64,000 bases of DNA from CAVUPF01 sp963743285. Lineage in GTDB: Bacteria; Actinomycetota; Thermoleophilia; Solirubrobacterales; 70-9. Each line of letters starts with the position of its first letter. Position 1 is the first letter of the stretch. The stretch lies in NCBI GenBank assembly GCA_963743285.1, contig CAVUPF010000003.1:186001-250000 (forward strand), in the 5' to 3' direction. Below are positions 17,947 to 26,374 of this stretch, in pieces. The notes beneath the pieces were generated by a model. That model was not told the DNA's origin. It was given only the letters and a program-made list of their open reading frames with translations, and ran no database searches. A program made the position numbers and the translations under genes.

Positions 17947-18816
17947 GTGATGGACAATACGGTCATGTCCGAGAGCTTGAGCGAGCGCCTGCCGATCGGG
18001 CTGTCATCCTCGCCCGAGAGTTCGGAGCGCTATGAGCCGATCCATCCGGGCTCGGGTCGCCGCCCGCTTCGCAAGCGGCTCGCCCGAGTCCTCGCGCCGC
18101 TGGCCGCTCTACTTGCGAAGGCGAAGACGCTCCTGGTCCTGCTTCCACAGCTCAAGATCCTGGCTACCTTCGGCTCGATGGCGGTCTCAATCGCCGCATA
18201 CGGGCTGTTTTTCGGCTTCCCTTTCGCGGTCGGGCTGGTCGCCCTCCTGTTCCTACACGAGATCGGCCACGTCATTCAGCTCCGGCGCGAGGGAATCGAG
18301 GCCTCGGCGCCACTGTTCATCCCCTTCCTTGGGGCGATCATCGCAGCGAAGTCGATGGGCAAAGACGCCGCCGCAGAGGCGCGGGTGGGACTCGCAGGCC
18401 CGGTCTTGGGGAGCATCGCCACCCTCGTCCCTCTGGGGATCTGGCTGGCAACCGGAAGCGACTTTTGGCGGGCGCTCGCCTACATCGGGTTCTTCCTCAA
18501 TCTCTTCAACCTGCTGCCGATAGTTCCGCTCGACGGCGGCCGGGCAATGGCGGCGCTCAGTCCCGCGGTGTGGCTGATCGGATTGGCCGGGCTCCTCGCC
18601 CTGACGATCTTCTACCCCAGCCCGGTCCTCTTCCTGATCTTGATCCTCGGCGCAATGGAGAGTTGGAGGCGATGGAAGACTCGCGCAACGCTGGAGAGCC
18701 GGGCGTACTACGCAATTCCGACCCGGACCCGGGCGCTTGTCGGCATTGTTTACGTCGGACTTGCTGCCGCGCTATCGGTCGGGCTGGCCGAGACGTACCT
18801 GTCGCGCGGCATTTGA
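17947..18816 (+). CDS. Site-2-protease family (M50) membrane metalloprotease
   Basis: This protein of about 289 residues has the zinc motif HEIGH at residues 104-108 inside a hydrophobic segment and the second motif NLLPIVPLDGGR (195-198 LDGG) in a later helix. These are the two active-site elements of S2P/RseP/SpoIVFB proteases. There are about six helices; a polar basic N-terminus of about 55 residues precedes the first. No PDZ or CBS domain is present. The target is unknown. Candidate starts are GTG 17947, ATG 17950 and ATG 17965, and the sequence does not decide between them. Confidence 0.82.
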   Translation: MMDNTVMSESLSERLPIGLSSSPESSERYEPIHPGSGRRPLRKRLARVLAPLAALLAKAKTLLVLLPQLKILATFGSMAVSIAAYGLFFGFPFAVGLVALLFLHEIGHVIQLRREGIEASAPLFIPFLGAIIAAKSMGKDAAAEARVGLAGPVLGSIATLVPLGIWLATGSDFWRALAYIGFFLNLFNLLPIVPLDGGRAMAALSPAVWLIGLAGLLALTIFYPSPVLFLILILGAMESWRRWKTRATLESRAYYAIPTRTRALVGIVYVGLAAALSVGLAETYLSRGI

Positions 18817-19132
18817 GGAGCGCTTCCTCGCGAACGCCCGGCTGGCGGGCAGCCCGGAGCGATCACGCAGCCCGCGCCACCTACAGGCAATTGCGCGAGC
18901 TGAGCGGCCAATATCTAGCCTGGGGTCGGGAGATATCCGATCGGTAGCGGCAACGACCTCAACGAATTAACGACTCCCCGGCATTGGCTGCTAGCTTTTG
19001 GCGAGCAAAGCCTGATCAGGCTTCCAACAACTGGGCTGTAAGAGACGACGTCAAGAAAGGCTTCTCCTGCCACATACGAACCAGGCACCCCGTCGATTTC
19101 GCCGTTCCGCACCTATCCTTCCCGGCAGGTTC
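18817..19132. other. Intergenic region, nothing recognised
   Basis: This 316-base spacer contains no frame with coding character and no strong hairpin. It must carry the promoter for the secreted protein at 19133. Confidence 0.3.
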
Positions 19133-20671
19133 GTGCTCAGGGCGGCGCTGCTTGCAGGCGCTGTCTGGGTCTTCGGCCTCGCAGCCTTGAGCTCTTTGGC
19201 CGCTGCAAAAGACCTCTTCATCCTCGACTCGCAGGCCGCCTCACCCGGGAACGTAATCGAGAGTAGTGCCGGCACCGCCTATGTGGGCTGGCTTCATAAG
19301 TCGGGCAGCTCTTCTGTTCCCGCCTCACCGATGTTTTGCAAGATCCCGGCTGGCGGCACCTGCACAGATCCGATCACGTTGCCAATCCCAGATGAGAAAA
19401 GCATCGTCGACGAAGTCAGCGCCGTCTTTCCTGTCTTTGGCGCCGGCAGCACGATCTACGCCGTTGGCCCGCGCTACGTCGATGGCGACGTAATCGTATG
19501 GACCTCAACCAACGGCGGCGAAAGCTTCAATGCCGGCACGATCGACCCGAACGGCTACTCCAACAAGACCGGGCCATCCGACGCGCTGCTCACCGGCGCA
19601 AACCTTGTCATCGGTGCCATAAATCCCGGCCCGGGCTTCAGCTCGACACCGGCCGCCGGGGGCTCAGGGGGGCAGATCGGATTCGCATCTCCCGGTGAAG
19701 GCGGCGCAGGGGGAGGCGATCTGGGACTCGACAGCTCCGGCAACCCAGTCGAGGCCTACTGGAACCTCTCAACTCCTGCCACAGTCTGGTACTACAACTA
19801 TAAGGGCTCAGGATCCCTCGACGAAGAAAAAAACTGGGAAGGTCCACACCTGGTCACGAACGGAGAAGAACCCAGGCTAGCCAGCGGTCCCAGCGGCTTG
19901 TTTATGGCCTCATTGGACTACGGCGGCGGCTCCGAACCGAACCTGCTTGAGGTGCGCAAATATGGCGGCACCAGCTTCGGTGCTCCGACCACACTTACCA
20001 GCAAGTCCGCTGCTGGCCTCTTCTTGGCAGGCTCTATCGCCGAGTCCACGGATGGCAGCCATGTGGCGGTCGTCTGGCCCGGCACCAGCGGTGGAAACGC
20101 AGTCATGGACCTGTTTACCTCGACCAACGGAGGGGTGAGCTTCGGTGCTGCCAGCGATATCGCCCCGATCGGCAACGGCTACAGCGACGACGACAACCAG
20201 GTGGCAATCGGCAACAACGGGCAGGGCTGGCTCACCTTCCTAGACGAAGGAGGTCTGCACGTCGCCGATCTCAACCCCTCCACTGGAACGGCCGGGGAAA
20301 CGCCGCCGACCTACAAAGGGAAGACTCACACGATCACCACGCCCGTCGAAGGAGGCAACCTCCTGACCTTAAAGGTGCCAGGGGCATGCCTTGAGTCCCT
20401 GCAGCCCTTCTACGTCGGGGTGGGTAAGAAGGCGCGGCACAGGATCGCCAAGGCCCTTCGTAGTAAGATGAAGGTTGTAAAGATCAAGTTCTCCTTTGAC
20501 GGGATGAAGAAGACCCTGAAGAAGAAGCCCTACAGGTGGCTGATCATGCCTCCAGCGCTTACTCCGGGCACGAAATACACGGTCAAGGCACGAGTCACCG
20601 CGTTGGTAGACAAGCACGGTCACGAGAAGCGGGTGGTGAAGACCCTCAAGGGTCAGGTTTCGGTCTGCTGA
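19133..20671 (+). CDS. Secreted repeat (sialidase/BNR-like propeller) protein
   Basis: The 512-residue protein starts at GTG 19133 with a signal peptide (LRAALLAGAVWVFGLAALSS). The mature part shows propeller-like repeats with VIVWTSTNGGESFNAGTID and LFTSTNGGVSFGAASDI, the S/T-x-N-G-G-x-S-F pattern of BNR/Asp-box repeats. A Gly-rich segment lies near residues 170-200. The last 100 residues are a separate basic domain (KKARHRIAKALRSKMKVVKI, MKKTLKKKPYRW). The product is probably an extracellular or wall-associated binding protein; the active-site Arg/Glu set of true sialidases was not traced. A 21-base tandem repeat covers its stop codon. Confidence 0.7.
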   Translation: MLRAALLAGAVWVFGLAALSSLAAAKDLFILDSQAASPGNVIESSAGTAYVGWLHKSGSSSVPASPMFCKIPAGGTCTDPITLPIPDEKSIVDEVSAVFPVFGAGSTIYAVGPRYVDGDVIVWTSTNGGESFNAGTIDPNGYSNKTGPSDALLTGANLVIGAINPGPGFSSTPAAGGSGGQIGFASPGEGGAGGGDLGLDSSGNPVEAYWNLSTPATVWYYNYKGSGSLDEEKNWEGPHLVTNGEEPRLASGPSGLFMASLDYGGGSEPNLLEVRKYGGTSFGAPTTLTSKSAAGLFLAGSIAESTDGSHVAVVWPGTSGGNAVMDLFTSTNGGVSFGAASDIAPIGNGYSDDDNQVAIGNNGQGWLTFLDEGGLHVADLNPSTGTAGETPPTYKGKTHTITTPVEGGNLLTLKVPGACLESLQPFYVGVGKKARHRIAKALRSKMKVVKIKFSFDGMKKTLKKKPYRWLIMPPALTPGTKYTVKARVTALVDKHGHEKRVVKTLKGQVSVC

Positions 20672-20700
20672 GCAGAGTTTTCGGTCTGCTGAGCAGAGTA
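20659..20700. repeat. 21-base tandem duplication across a stop codon
   Basis: The unit TTCGGTCTGCTGAGCAGAGT plus one base occurs twice, starting at 20659 and 20680. The first copy contains the codons for the last residues (S-V-C) and the TGA of the secreted protein; the second copy is downstream. It looks like a small slippage duplication. Confidence 0.8.
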
Positions 20701-20793
20701 GTTGTCGGATAGACGGCTGAGTGATTGAGCAAAGAAGCCAATACACGGCAGCCGCAGACGTCGCCCCCGAAGCCGTAACTAAGGCCGAGGCCC

Positions 20794-21134
20794 TTGTCGG
20801 CGAGGCCGACGAGCATGCTCGTCGCCGCCCTTGCGCCGAGGCACTGGCCCGAGGCTGAGGCGGCAGAGCGCTTTCTCTCGGAAGGCAAGCTCGCCCATGT
20901 TTTGGCGCTCTACTGCCAGGCGATGCGCCTGGATCCGGATGAGCCCGCCTATCGTGGAACCTTTCCTCAGCGATGAACCGCCTAGGCCTCAATGATCTTG
21001 CGCTGGGGTTCATCACCCGCTCCATCCACCTGGTGGCGGAAAAGGGGGAGGGGGAGTGGTCGGGACCGGATGCCCCAGCTTGCATTGGCTGAGGTCGCCA
21101 TCGACGCCGGCGAGTATGAGCCGAGATGTCGCTG
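20794..21134 (+). pseudogene. Decayed TPR-repeat protein
   Basis: Three successive frames give one TPR-like protein. Frame one (to about 20950) reads RHWPEAEAAERFLSEGKLAH and QAMRLDPDEPAY. The second frame (from 20952) continues WNLSSAMNRLGLNDLALGFI, then a T-R-S-I-H-L-V-A-E-K-G helix. A third frame (near 21083) gives ALAEVAIDAGEYE. The D-P-x-x-P-A-Y and helix-turn-helix spacing are those of tetratricopeptide repeats. Two frameshifts separate the parts, and no start or stop of a full gene remains. Confidence 0.5.
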
Positions 21135-21148
21135 CGCCAGTTGCGGTG

Positions 21149-21385
21149 CTATCTGCCGCCGGTGAACTTTTCTTTGACCGATCTCACTGCATCCTCGAAC
21201 TTCTTCATGAGGGAGGGGGCGGGTAGATTGGCGCTGCCGCTGTTGACGTGCCCCTCCCCATCATCGCCCTGGGCCTCTTTGGCCTCGCTTGCCTGTTTGA
21301 CGGCGCCTTTCGCCGCGGTCGTCATGGCGCCGGCTCCTTTGACAGGGCCTCTGTCCTCGTCCACTTTCTGATCGGTCGTCGGCAC
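21149..21385 (-). CDS. Small charged hypothetical protein
   Basis: The frame starts at GTG 21385 and gives 78 residues that are acidic in the middle and helical and basic at the end (SLMKKFEDAVRSVKEKFTGG). The composition (Lys/Glu/Asp/Gly, little Arg) differs from spurious GC-rich frames and resembles small stress-type proteins. No family was recognised. A weak GAGAAG precedes the start. Confidence 0.4.
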   Translation of the reverse strand: MPTTDQKVDEDRGPVKGAGAMTTAAKGAVKQASEAKEAQGDDGEGHVNSGSANLPAPSLMKKFEDAVRSVKEKFTGGR

Positions 21386-21644
21386 TCTTCTCGGAGGACA
21401 GATATCGAAGGCGCGAACGGCGCGCTCGGCTCATGTCCCGTATCGGGTTCTCGCTCGCCTAGCGCGAACAGACCCTCGGCGCGAGCGTAGCTGGTTGGCT
21501 TCCAGGACCGGCCTACGCCTCGCTGGTAAGCTCGAACAGTAGTTCGCCCACCGTTCAGGGCGGTCCTAGTGCGTTCGCCCGGTCCTACTGACCCTCTCTA
21601 CCCCGCGAGTGCCGTCCCTGAGAGGGGCTCATTGAGGAGCGCCA

Positions 21645-22817
21645 GTGGATGCCATAAGCGCATCGCCCGCACGCAGGCCCCAACGCCAGCTCCTGCGTGA
21701 GCCACCGCAGCACTCGAACCCCGTGGCGGTTTCGCCACCGAAGGGTGCGCCTCTGAACGTGGCGATGCTCGCTCCTCCCTGGATCTCGGTTCCGCCGCCC
21801 GGATACGGCGGCGTGGAGGCGGTCGTCGGTGCGCTCACCGAGGCTTTGGTTAGGCGCGGGCATGCGGTGACGCTCTTCTGTGCTCCCGGCTCTGTATCGA
21901 GCGCGAAGGTCGTGAACCTGCTCGGGGAGTCCCACGCCGATGAGATCGAGCGGTCCCTCTATGAGGTGGACCATGTCTCGAGGGCGTTCGAGGAGATCGA
22001 TCTCGCCGCCCGCCCCGACAGTTTCGACGTGATTCACGACCACTGCGGCTTCACGGCCCTCGCCATGGCCGACCGCATCCAAACGCCCTTGGTCCACACG
22101 CTGCATGGACCGTTCACCCCCAGTACGGCGGCGTTCTACGCGCGCCATGGTCACAAGGCGACGCTGGTGAGCATCAGCAAAGCGCAGCTCTCCGCCGCGC
22201 CCCCGGGCCTGAGTACCGTCGACACGATCCCGAACCCGATCGACTTGCGGGCCTGGCCATTGCGGGAGCAAAAGGACAAGTTCCTGCTTTGGGTCGGGAG
22301 AATGACGCCGGAGAAGGGTCCTCAGCGCGCGATCGAAGTCGCACGGATCGCGGACTTGCCACTTGTCCTGGCGGGTGTGATCCAGCCCGGGCAGCAGGCG
22401 TTCTTTGAGCGAGAGGTCGCCCCCCACATCGACGGCGAGGCCGTTCGCTTCGTGGGTGAGATTGAAGGGTCGTTCAAGCGTTCTCTGTTCGCCCGTGCCC
22501 GTGGCTTGCTGATGCCGATCCGCTGGGAGGAGCCGTTCGGGATGGTCATGGTCGAGGCGATGGCGTGCGGAACCCCGGTGATCGCCTTTCCCGAAGGTGC
22601 AGCTCGCGAGCTCGTCGTAGACGGGAAGACCGGTTTCCTCGTTGGCGACGAGCAGGCGATGGCGGTGGCCGTTTCCCACCTCCCCAGCATCGCCCCGCGA
22701 GACTGCCGAGAGTGGGTCGCGCGGCATTGCGATGTCGACGCCGTCGCGGTCGCCTACGAGCGCACCTACCGTTCGCTCGCCCCCCAGACCTCGGCACCGG
22801 TCTTCGAATATGTCTGA
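21645..22817 (+). CDS. GT4-family glycosyltransferase
   Basis: This 390-residue GT-B fold enzyme has N-terminal APPWISVPPPGYGGVEAVVGAL (acceptor-side glycine loop), DVIHDH, and a C-terminal donor domain with FLLWVGRMTPEKGP, then RWEEPFGMVMVEAMACGTPV with the E-x7-E retaining motif, then ELVVDGKTGFLV. This is the group-1 (GT4) family that transfers nucleotide-activated sugars. GTG 21645 follows GAGGAG; about 35 Pro/Arg-rich residues precede the fold, so a start at the later ATG (MLAPPW) is possible. Its last 8 bases overlap the downstream amylo-alpha-1,6-glucosidase, implying coupled synthesis and a shared glucan pathway. Confidence 0.85.
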   Translation: MDAISASPARRPQRQLLREPPQHSNPVAVSPPKGAPLNVAMLAPPWISVPPPGYGGVEAVVGALTEALVRRGHAVTLFCAPGSVSSAKVVNLLGESHADEIERSLYEVDHVSRAFEEIDLAARPDSFDVIHDHCGFTALAMADRIQTPLVHTLHGPFTPSTAAFYARHGHKATLVSISKAQLSAAPPGLSTVDTIPNPIDLRAWPLREQKDKFLLWVGRMTPEKGPQRAIEVARIADLPLVLAGVIQPGQQAFFEREVAPHIDGEAVRFVGEIEGSFKRSLFARARGLLMPIRWEEPFGMVMVEAMACGTPVIAFPEGAARELVVDGKTGFLVGDEQAMAVAVSHLPSIAPRDCREWVARHCDVDAVAVAYERTYRSLAPQTSAPVFEYV

Positions 22818-24867
22818 GCGCTCACTTAGCGTCCTTGATGGCAGCAGCTTTGTCGTCGGGGACCGCCTTGGCGACGTGCGGGCCGACGAAGGTCGGGAGC
22901 ACGGCTTCTTTTGCGAGGACACCCGCTTCGTCTCGCATTGGGTTCTCCGGGTCGGGGAGGCCCCACTGGAGTTGCTGAGTCTCGATCAAGCCGCCCACTT
23001 CGACGCGCAGTTCGTCCTCACTCCCGGGGTCGGGCCTGACGACCAAGCGTCGTGCTCGATCGTGCGTAGTCGCCTGATTGATAGTGCATGGATGGAGGAG
23101 GTCACGGTGACTAATCATCTCCACGAGACCAGTGATATCCAGGTGACAATGGAGGTCGACGCCGACTTCGCCGACCTCTTCGAAATCAAGGACGGCACCG
23201 TGGCAGAGCGAGCGGTGGCCTTTGATGACGGAGCTGACGTATTCACGCTGACCTACAACCGTGACGAATACCAGCGCTCGGTCACGGTCACTTCCAGCCA
23301 GCCAGCGACGATCACCCGCCTGGGCTTCGCCTACGTCCTGGAGCTTGGAGCCGGCGAGCAGTGGTCGACCGTTTTCACCGTTAGGCCCGACGCGGCGGGC
23401 CTAAAAGACGGAACCGAGCCGCAGGCACCAAGCGCGCTGCGGACGCACCGTCGGACGAAGTCGACTGAGCTCGAGACCTGGCTCGCCAACGCGCCGGTGC
23501 TGGAGTCAGAGGATCCCGGCCTTGCGAGAACCTATCGCGCCAGCCTCAGTGACCTCGGCGCGCTGCGCATGCATTCTGACCTCAGCGCCGGCGGGACCTT
23601 ACCTGCCGCGGGACTTCCGTGGTTTATGGCGCTCTTTGGCCGCGACAGCCTGATTACCAGTCTCCAGTCACTGCCTTACCAGCCCGGACTCGCGGCGACG
23701 ACGTTGCGTATCCTTGCCACCCGCCAGGCCTTGGTGCGCGATGACTTCCAGGAGCGGGAGCCCGGCAAGATCCTCCACGAGCTGCGTTTCGGCGAGCTCA
23801 CCGAGCGCGGTGAGCGCCCGCACTCTCCGTATTTTGGAACCGCCGATGCGACACCTCTCTTCCTGATCCTGCTGGACGAGTACCACCGCTGGTCCGGTGA
23901 TGACGAACTCGTCCAAACGCTTGAGGCAAACGCGCGCGCGGCTCTGGACTGGATCGAAGACAGCGGCGATTGCGATGGCGATGGATACGTCGAGTACAAG
24001 TGCCGCAATCCGCAGACCGGGCTGGTCAACCAATGCTGGAAGGACAGCTGGAACGCGATCCAGTTCGCAGATGGCTCCCTTGCGCAGGGGCCGATCGCGA
24101 CCTGCGAGATCCAGGGATACGTCTATGACGCACAGCTCCGATCCGCTCGGCTTGCACGGGAGGTCTGGGGTGATGATGTACTCGCCGATCGGCTCGAGCT
24201 TCAAGCCGCTGCCTTGCGCGACTCGTTTCACCGCGACTTCTGGATGCCTGCACGCGGTTGCTACGCCCTCGCTCTCGATGGCGACAAGCGCCAGGTCGAC
24301 AGCCTCAGCTCCAACATCGGACACCTGCTCTGGTCGGGACTCTTGGACGAGGTTGAGGCCGCCGCTGTAGCCGAGCGTCTGCTCGGTGAGGATCTCTTCT
24401 CTGGCTGGGGAGTGAGGACTCTCGGCGCGGGCGAGGCCGGTTACAACCCGCTCGGTTACCACACGGGGACTGTCTGGCCCCACGATAACTCGCTGATTGC
24501 CGCAGGCCTAGCGCGCTACGGCCATCACGACGCAGCGAGCAAGATCGCCGCCGCGATCCTCACGGCAGCGCCATACTTCGAGCATCGTCTTCCCGAGGTC
24601 TTTGCGGGCTTCCCAAGGTCGCTGACGTCGGTCCCAGTGGCATTTCCTACCGCCTCTCGCCCACAGGCTTGGGCCGCGGGGACGCCACTGCTACTACTAA
24701 CGACGCTACTTGGACTTTGCCCCGAGTCCAGCGAGGCCCACGCCGAGGTGCCCGCTGGCATCGGGGGCATCTCACTGCACAGGCCCCTGGTCGCTTCAGT
24801 CGTGGGGAGCAAAGCGGCCGATTCAGTGCGACCGGCGAAGCTCGAGGTTCCCTCCCCCCATTCTTAG
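22810..24867 (+). CDS. Amylo-alpha-1,6-glucosidase / glycogen-debranching-type protein
   Basis: ATG 22810 lies inside the end of the GT4 gene (8-base overlap) and gives 685 residues. Residues 1-200 match the N-terminal beta-domain of bacterial debranching enzymes (SFVVGDRLGDV, HGFFCEDTRFVSHWVL, VTNHLHE). The catalytic (alpha/alpha)6 barrel follows with GLPWFMALFGRDSLITS, YVEYKCRN, NQCWKDSWNAIQF, GYVYDAQLRSA and NPLGYHTGTVWPHDNSLIAAG. These fit GH63/GH133-like debranching proteins with Asp/Glu catalytic residues in the FGRDS and TVWPHD segments. The enzyme would hydrolyse alpha-1,6 or related linkages in a storage glucan or trehalose-type metabolite in the cytoplasm. Confidence 0.85.
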   Translation: MSERSLSVLDGSSFVVGDRLGDVRADEGREHGFFCEDTRFVSHWVLRVGEAPLELLSLDQAAHFDAQFVLTPGVGPDDQASCSIVRSRLIDSAWMEEVTVTNHLHETSDIQVTMEVDADFADLFEIKDGTVAERAVAFDDGADVFTLTYNRDEYQRSVTVTSSQPATITRLGFAYVLELGAGEQWSTVFTVRPDAAGLKDGTEPQAPSALRTHRRTKSTELETWLANAPVLESEDPGLARTYRASLSDLGALRMHSDLSAGGTLPAAGLPWFMALFGRDSLITSLQSLPYQPGLAATTLRILATRQALVRDDFQEREPGKILHELRFGELTERGERPHSPYFGTADATPLFLILLDEYHRWSGDDELVQTLEANARAALDWIEDSGDCDGDGYVEYKCRNPQTGLVNQCWKDSWNAIQFADGSLAQGPIATCEIQGYVYDAQLRSARLAREVWGDDVLADRLELQAAALRDSFHRDFWMPARGCYALALDGDKRQVDSLSSNIGHLLWSGLLDEVEAAAVAERLLGEDLFSGWGVRTLGAGEAGYNPLGYHTGTVWPHDNSLIAAGLARYGHHDAASKIAAAILTAAPYFEHRLPEVFAGFPRSLTSVPVAFPTASRPQAWAAGTPLLLLTTLLGLCPESSEAHAEVPAGIGGISLHRPLVASVVGSKAADSVRPAKLEVPSPHS

Positions 24868-25045
24868 GACTTTTAGTCGAGCACGGAAAGGCCTGGGACT
24901 AATGGCTCTCTGTTTGCGATGGTGGCGCGATGGTCCTGACCAGAGGGCTCCGGTCTTGAGCGGTCTCGGGCACCGGTTGGTGACGGATTGCCAGACAGGT
25001 ACCGACATGATTCCGCTCTAAACTGGGGAATCTGGCTTGAAATAG

Positions 25046-25134
25046 CGGAGGGGGTGGGATTCGAACCCACGGGACGCCCTAAGACGCCCAACGGCTTTCA
25101 AGGCCGTCGCATTCAACCGCTCTGCCACCCCTCC
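25046..25134 (-). tRNA. tRNA-Ser (TGA anticodon)
   Basis: The minus strand folds as a class II tRNA with a 7-bp acceptor (GGAGGGG / CCCCTCC), G discriminator, anticodon loop CTTGAAA giving TGA, a long variable arm, and the GGTTCGAATCC T-arm. CCA is not encoded. Confidence 0.93.
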
Positions 25135-25208
25135 GGGGCGTGGGACGAGGGTCGATGCTAGACGCAGCGGCCTATGACTTGGGCTTCAGCTGCTGATTGG
25201 ATGAGGGG

Positions 25209-26363
25209 ATGCGCCGGCTGCTCGTTCTCGCTTCGGCGATGGTCTTCTTCGACGTCGCCTTCTACGCGGCGATCGCCCCGCTGCTGCCCGGCTACGTCGC
25301 CCAATTCGGGCTCAGCAAGGCGGAAGCCGGGTTTCTCTCCGCTGCCTATGCGGCTGGCACCCTGCTCGCCTCCCTGCCGGCCGGTCTTCTCGCCACACGC
25401 TTCGGTCCCCGCCGCAGCGTCATCGGCGGCCTGGTGCTACTCGGCCTCTCTAGCCTCGCCTTCGGGTTCGCCCAGGATGTCGCCCTGCTCGACGCGACGC
25501 GCTTCACCCAGGGCATCGCCGGGGCGCTGATCTGGTCCGGGGCGCTGACCTGGCTGATCACCGCCGCGCCCGATGACAGACGCGGGTCGGTGATCGGTAC
25601 GGCGCTGGGGACGGCGGTAGCCGGTGCCCTGCTCGGGCCGGCGCTCGGCGCGATCGCTGCGGAAATCGGCACCGAACCGGTTTTCGGCTCGGTCCTCATC
25701 ATCGCCCTCGCACTCGCCTTCTTCGCCTCTCGCCTGCCCGAGGCCCGGGCCCCCGAGGAGCAGGGCCTGCGCGAGGTGGCGGCGACAATCCTCAGTCGCC
25801 CGGTACTCATCGCGACCGCCTTCGTCGCAATTCCATCGTTGATGTTCGGAGCGATCGAGGTGCTGGTGCCGCTGCGGATCGCGTCCCTGGGCGGGGGCGA
25901 CGCTGCGATCGCCGCCGGCTTCATCGCGGGGGCTGCCCTGGAGGCGGGGTTGGCGCCGATCGCCGGGCGCTACTCGGACCGGGTCGGCCGCCGGGCGCCC
26001 TACACGGTGGGGATGGCGATCTGCGCGGCGGCGATGATCACGTTTGCGCTCGCGCAGGCGCTCGGAGTCGTTCTTGCCGGACTGATCCTCACCTCGCTCG
26101 GCGCCGGCATCTGCTTCGCGCCGGCCCTGGCGATGCTCTCCGAGGCGGCCGAGTCCAGCCGCCTGCACCAGGGCTTCGCCGCCGGGCTCTCGAACATGGC
26201 CTGGGCGGCGGGCCAGGTGGCCGGCGGGGTCGCTGGCGGTGGCGTGGCGAGCGTCACCGGCGACGCCGTTCCGAGCTTCGCGATCGCCGCCCTGCTGCTC
26301 GCGACCGTGGTCTACGCCCGCCGCGTCCTGGCTCCGGCCCCGGCGCGACCGGCCGAGGGCTAG
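25209..26363 (+). CDS. MFS transporter
   Basis: The protein has about 384 residues and twelve predicted helices. The loop between helices 2 and 3 carries GLLATRFGPRRSVIGG (the G-x-x-x-D/T-R-x-G-R-R motif A) and the second half repeats it as GRYSDRVGRRAPYTVG. It resembles drug- or sugar-type MFS exporters of the Bcr/arabinose-efflux class; substrate is unknown. The ATG at 25209 was chosen; TTG 25197 in frame is an alternative. The sugar-lactone oxidase starts 11 bases after its stop, so the two are likely co-transcribed. Confidence 0.82.
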   Translation: MRRLLVLASAMVFFDVAFYAAIAPLLPGYVAQFGLSKAEAGFLSAAYAAGTLLASLPAGLLATRFGPRRSVIGGLVLLGLSSLAFGFAQDVALLDATRFTQGIAGALIWSGALTWLITAAPDDRRGSVIGTALGTAVAGALLGPALGAIAAEIGTEPVFGSVLIIALALAFFASRLPEARAPEEQGLREVAATILSRPVLIATAFVAIPSLMFGAIEVLVPLRIASLGGGDAAIAAGFIAGAALEAGLAPIAGRYSDRVGRRAPYTVGMAICAAAMITFALAQALGVVLAGLILTSLGAGICFAPALAMLSEAAESSRLHQGFAAGLSNMAWAAGQVAGGVAGGGVASVTGDAVPSFAIAALLLATVVYARRVLAPAPARPAEG

Positions 26364-26374
26364 GTTTAGCCGTG

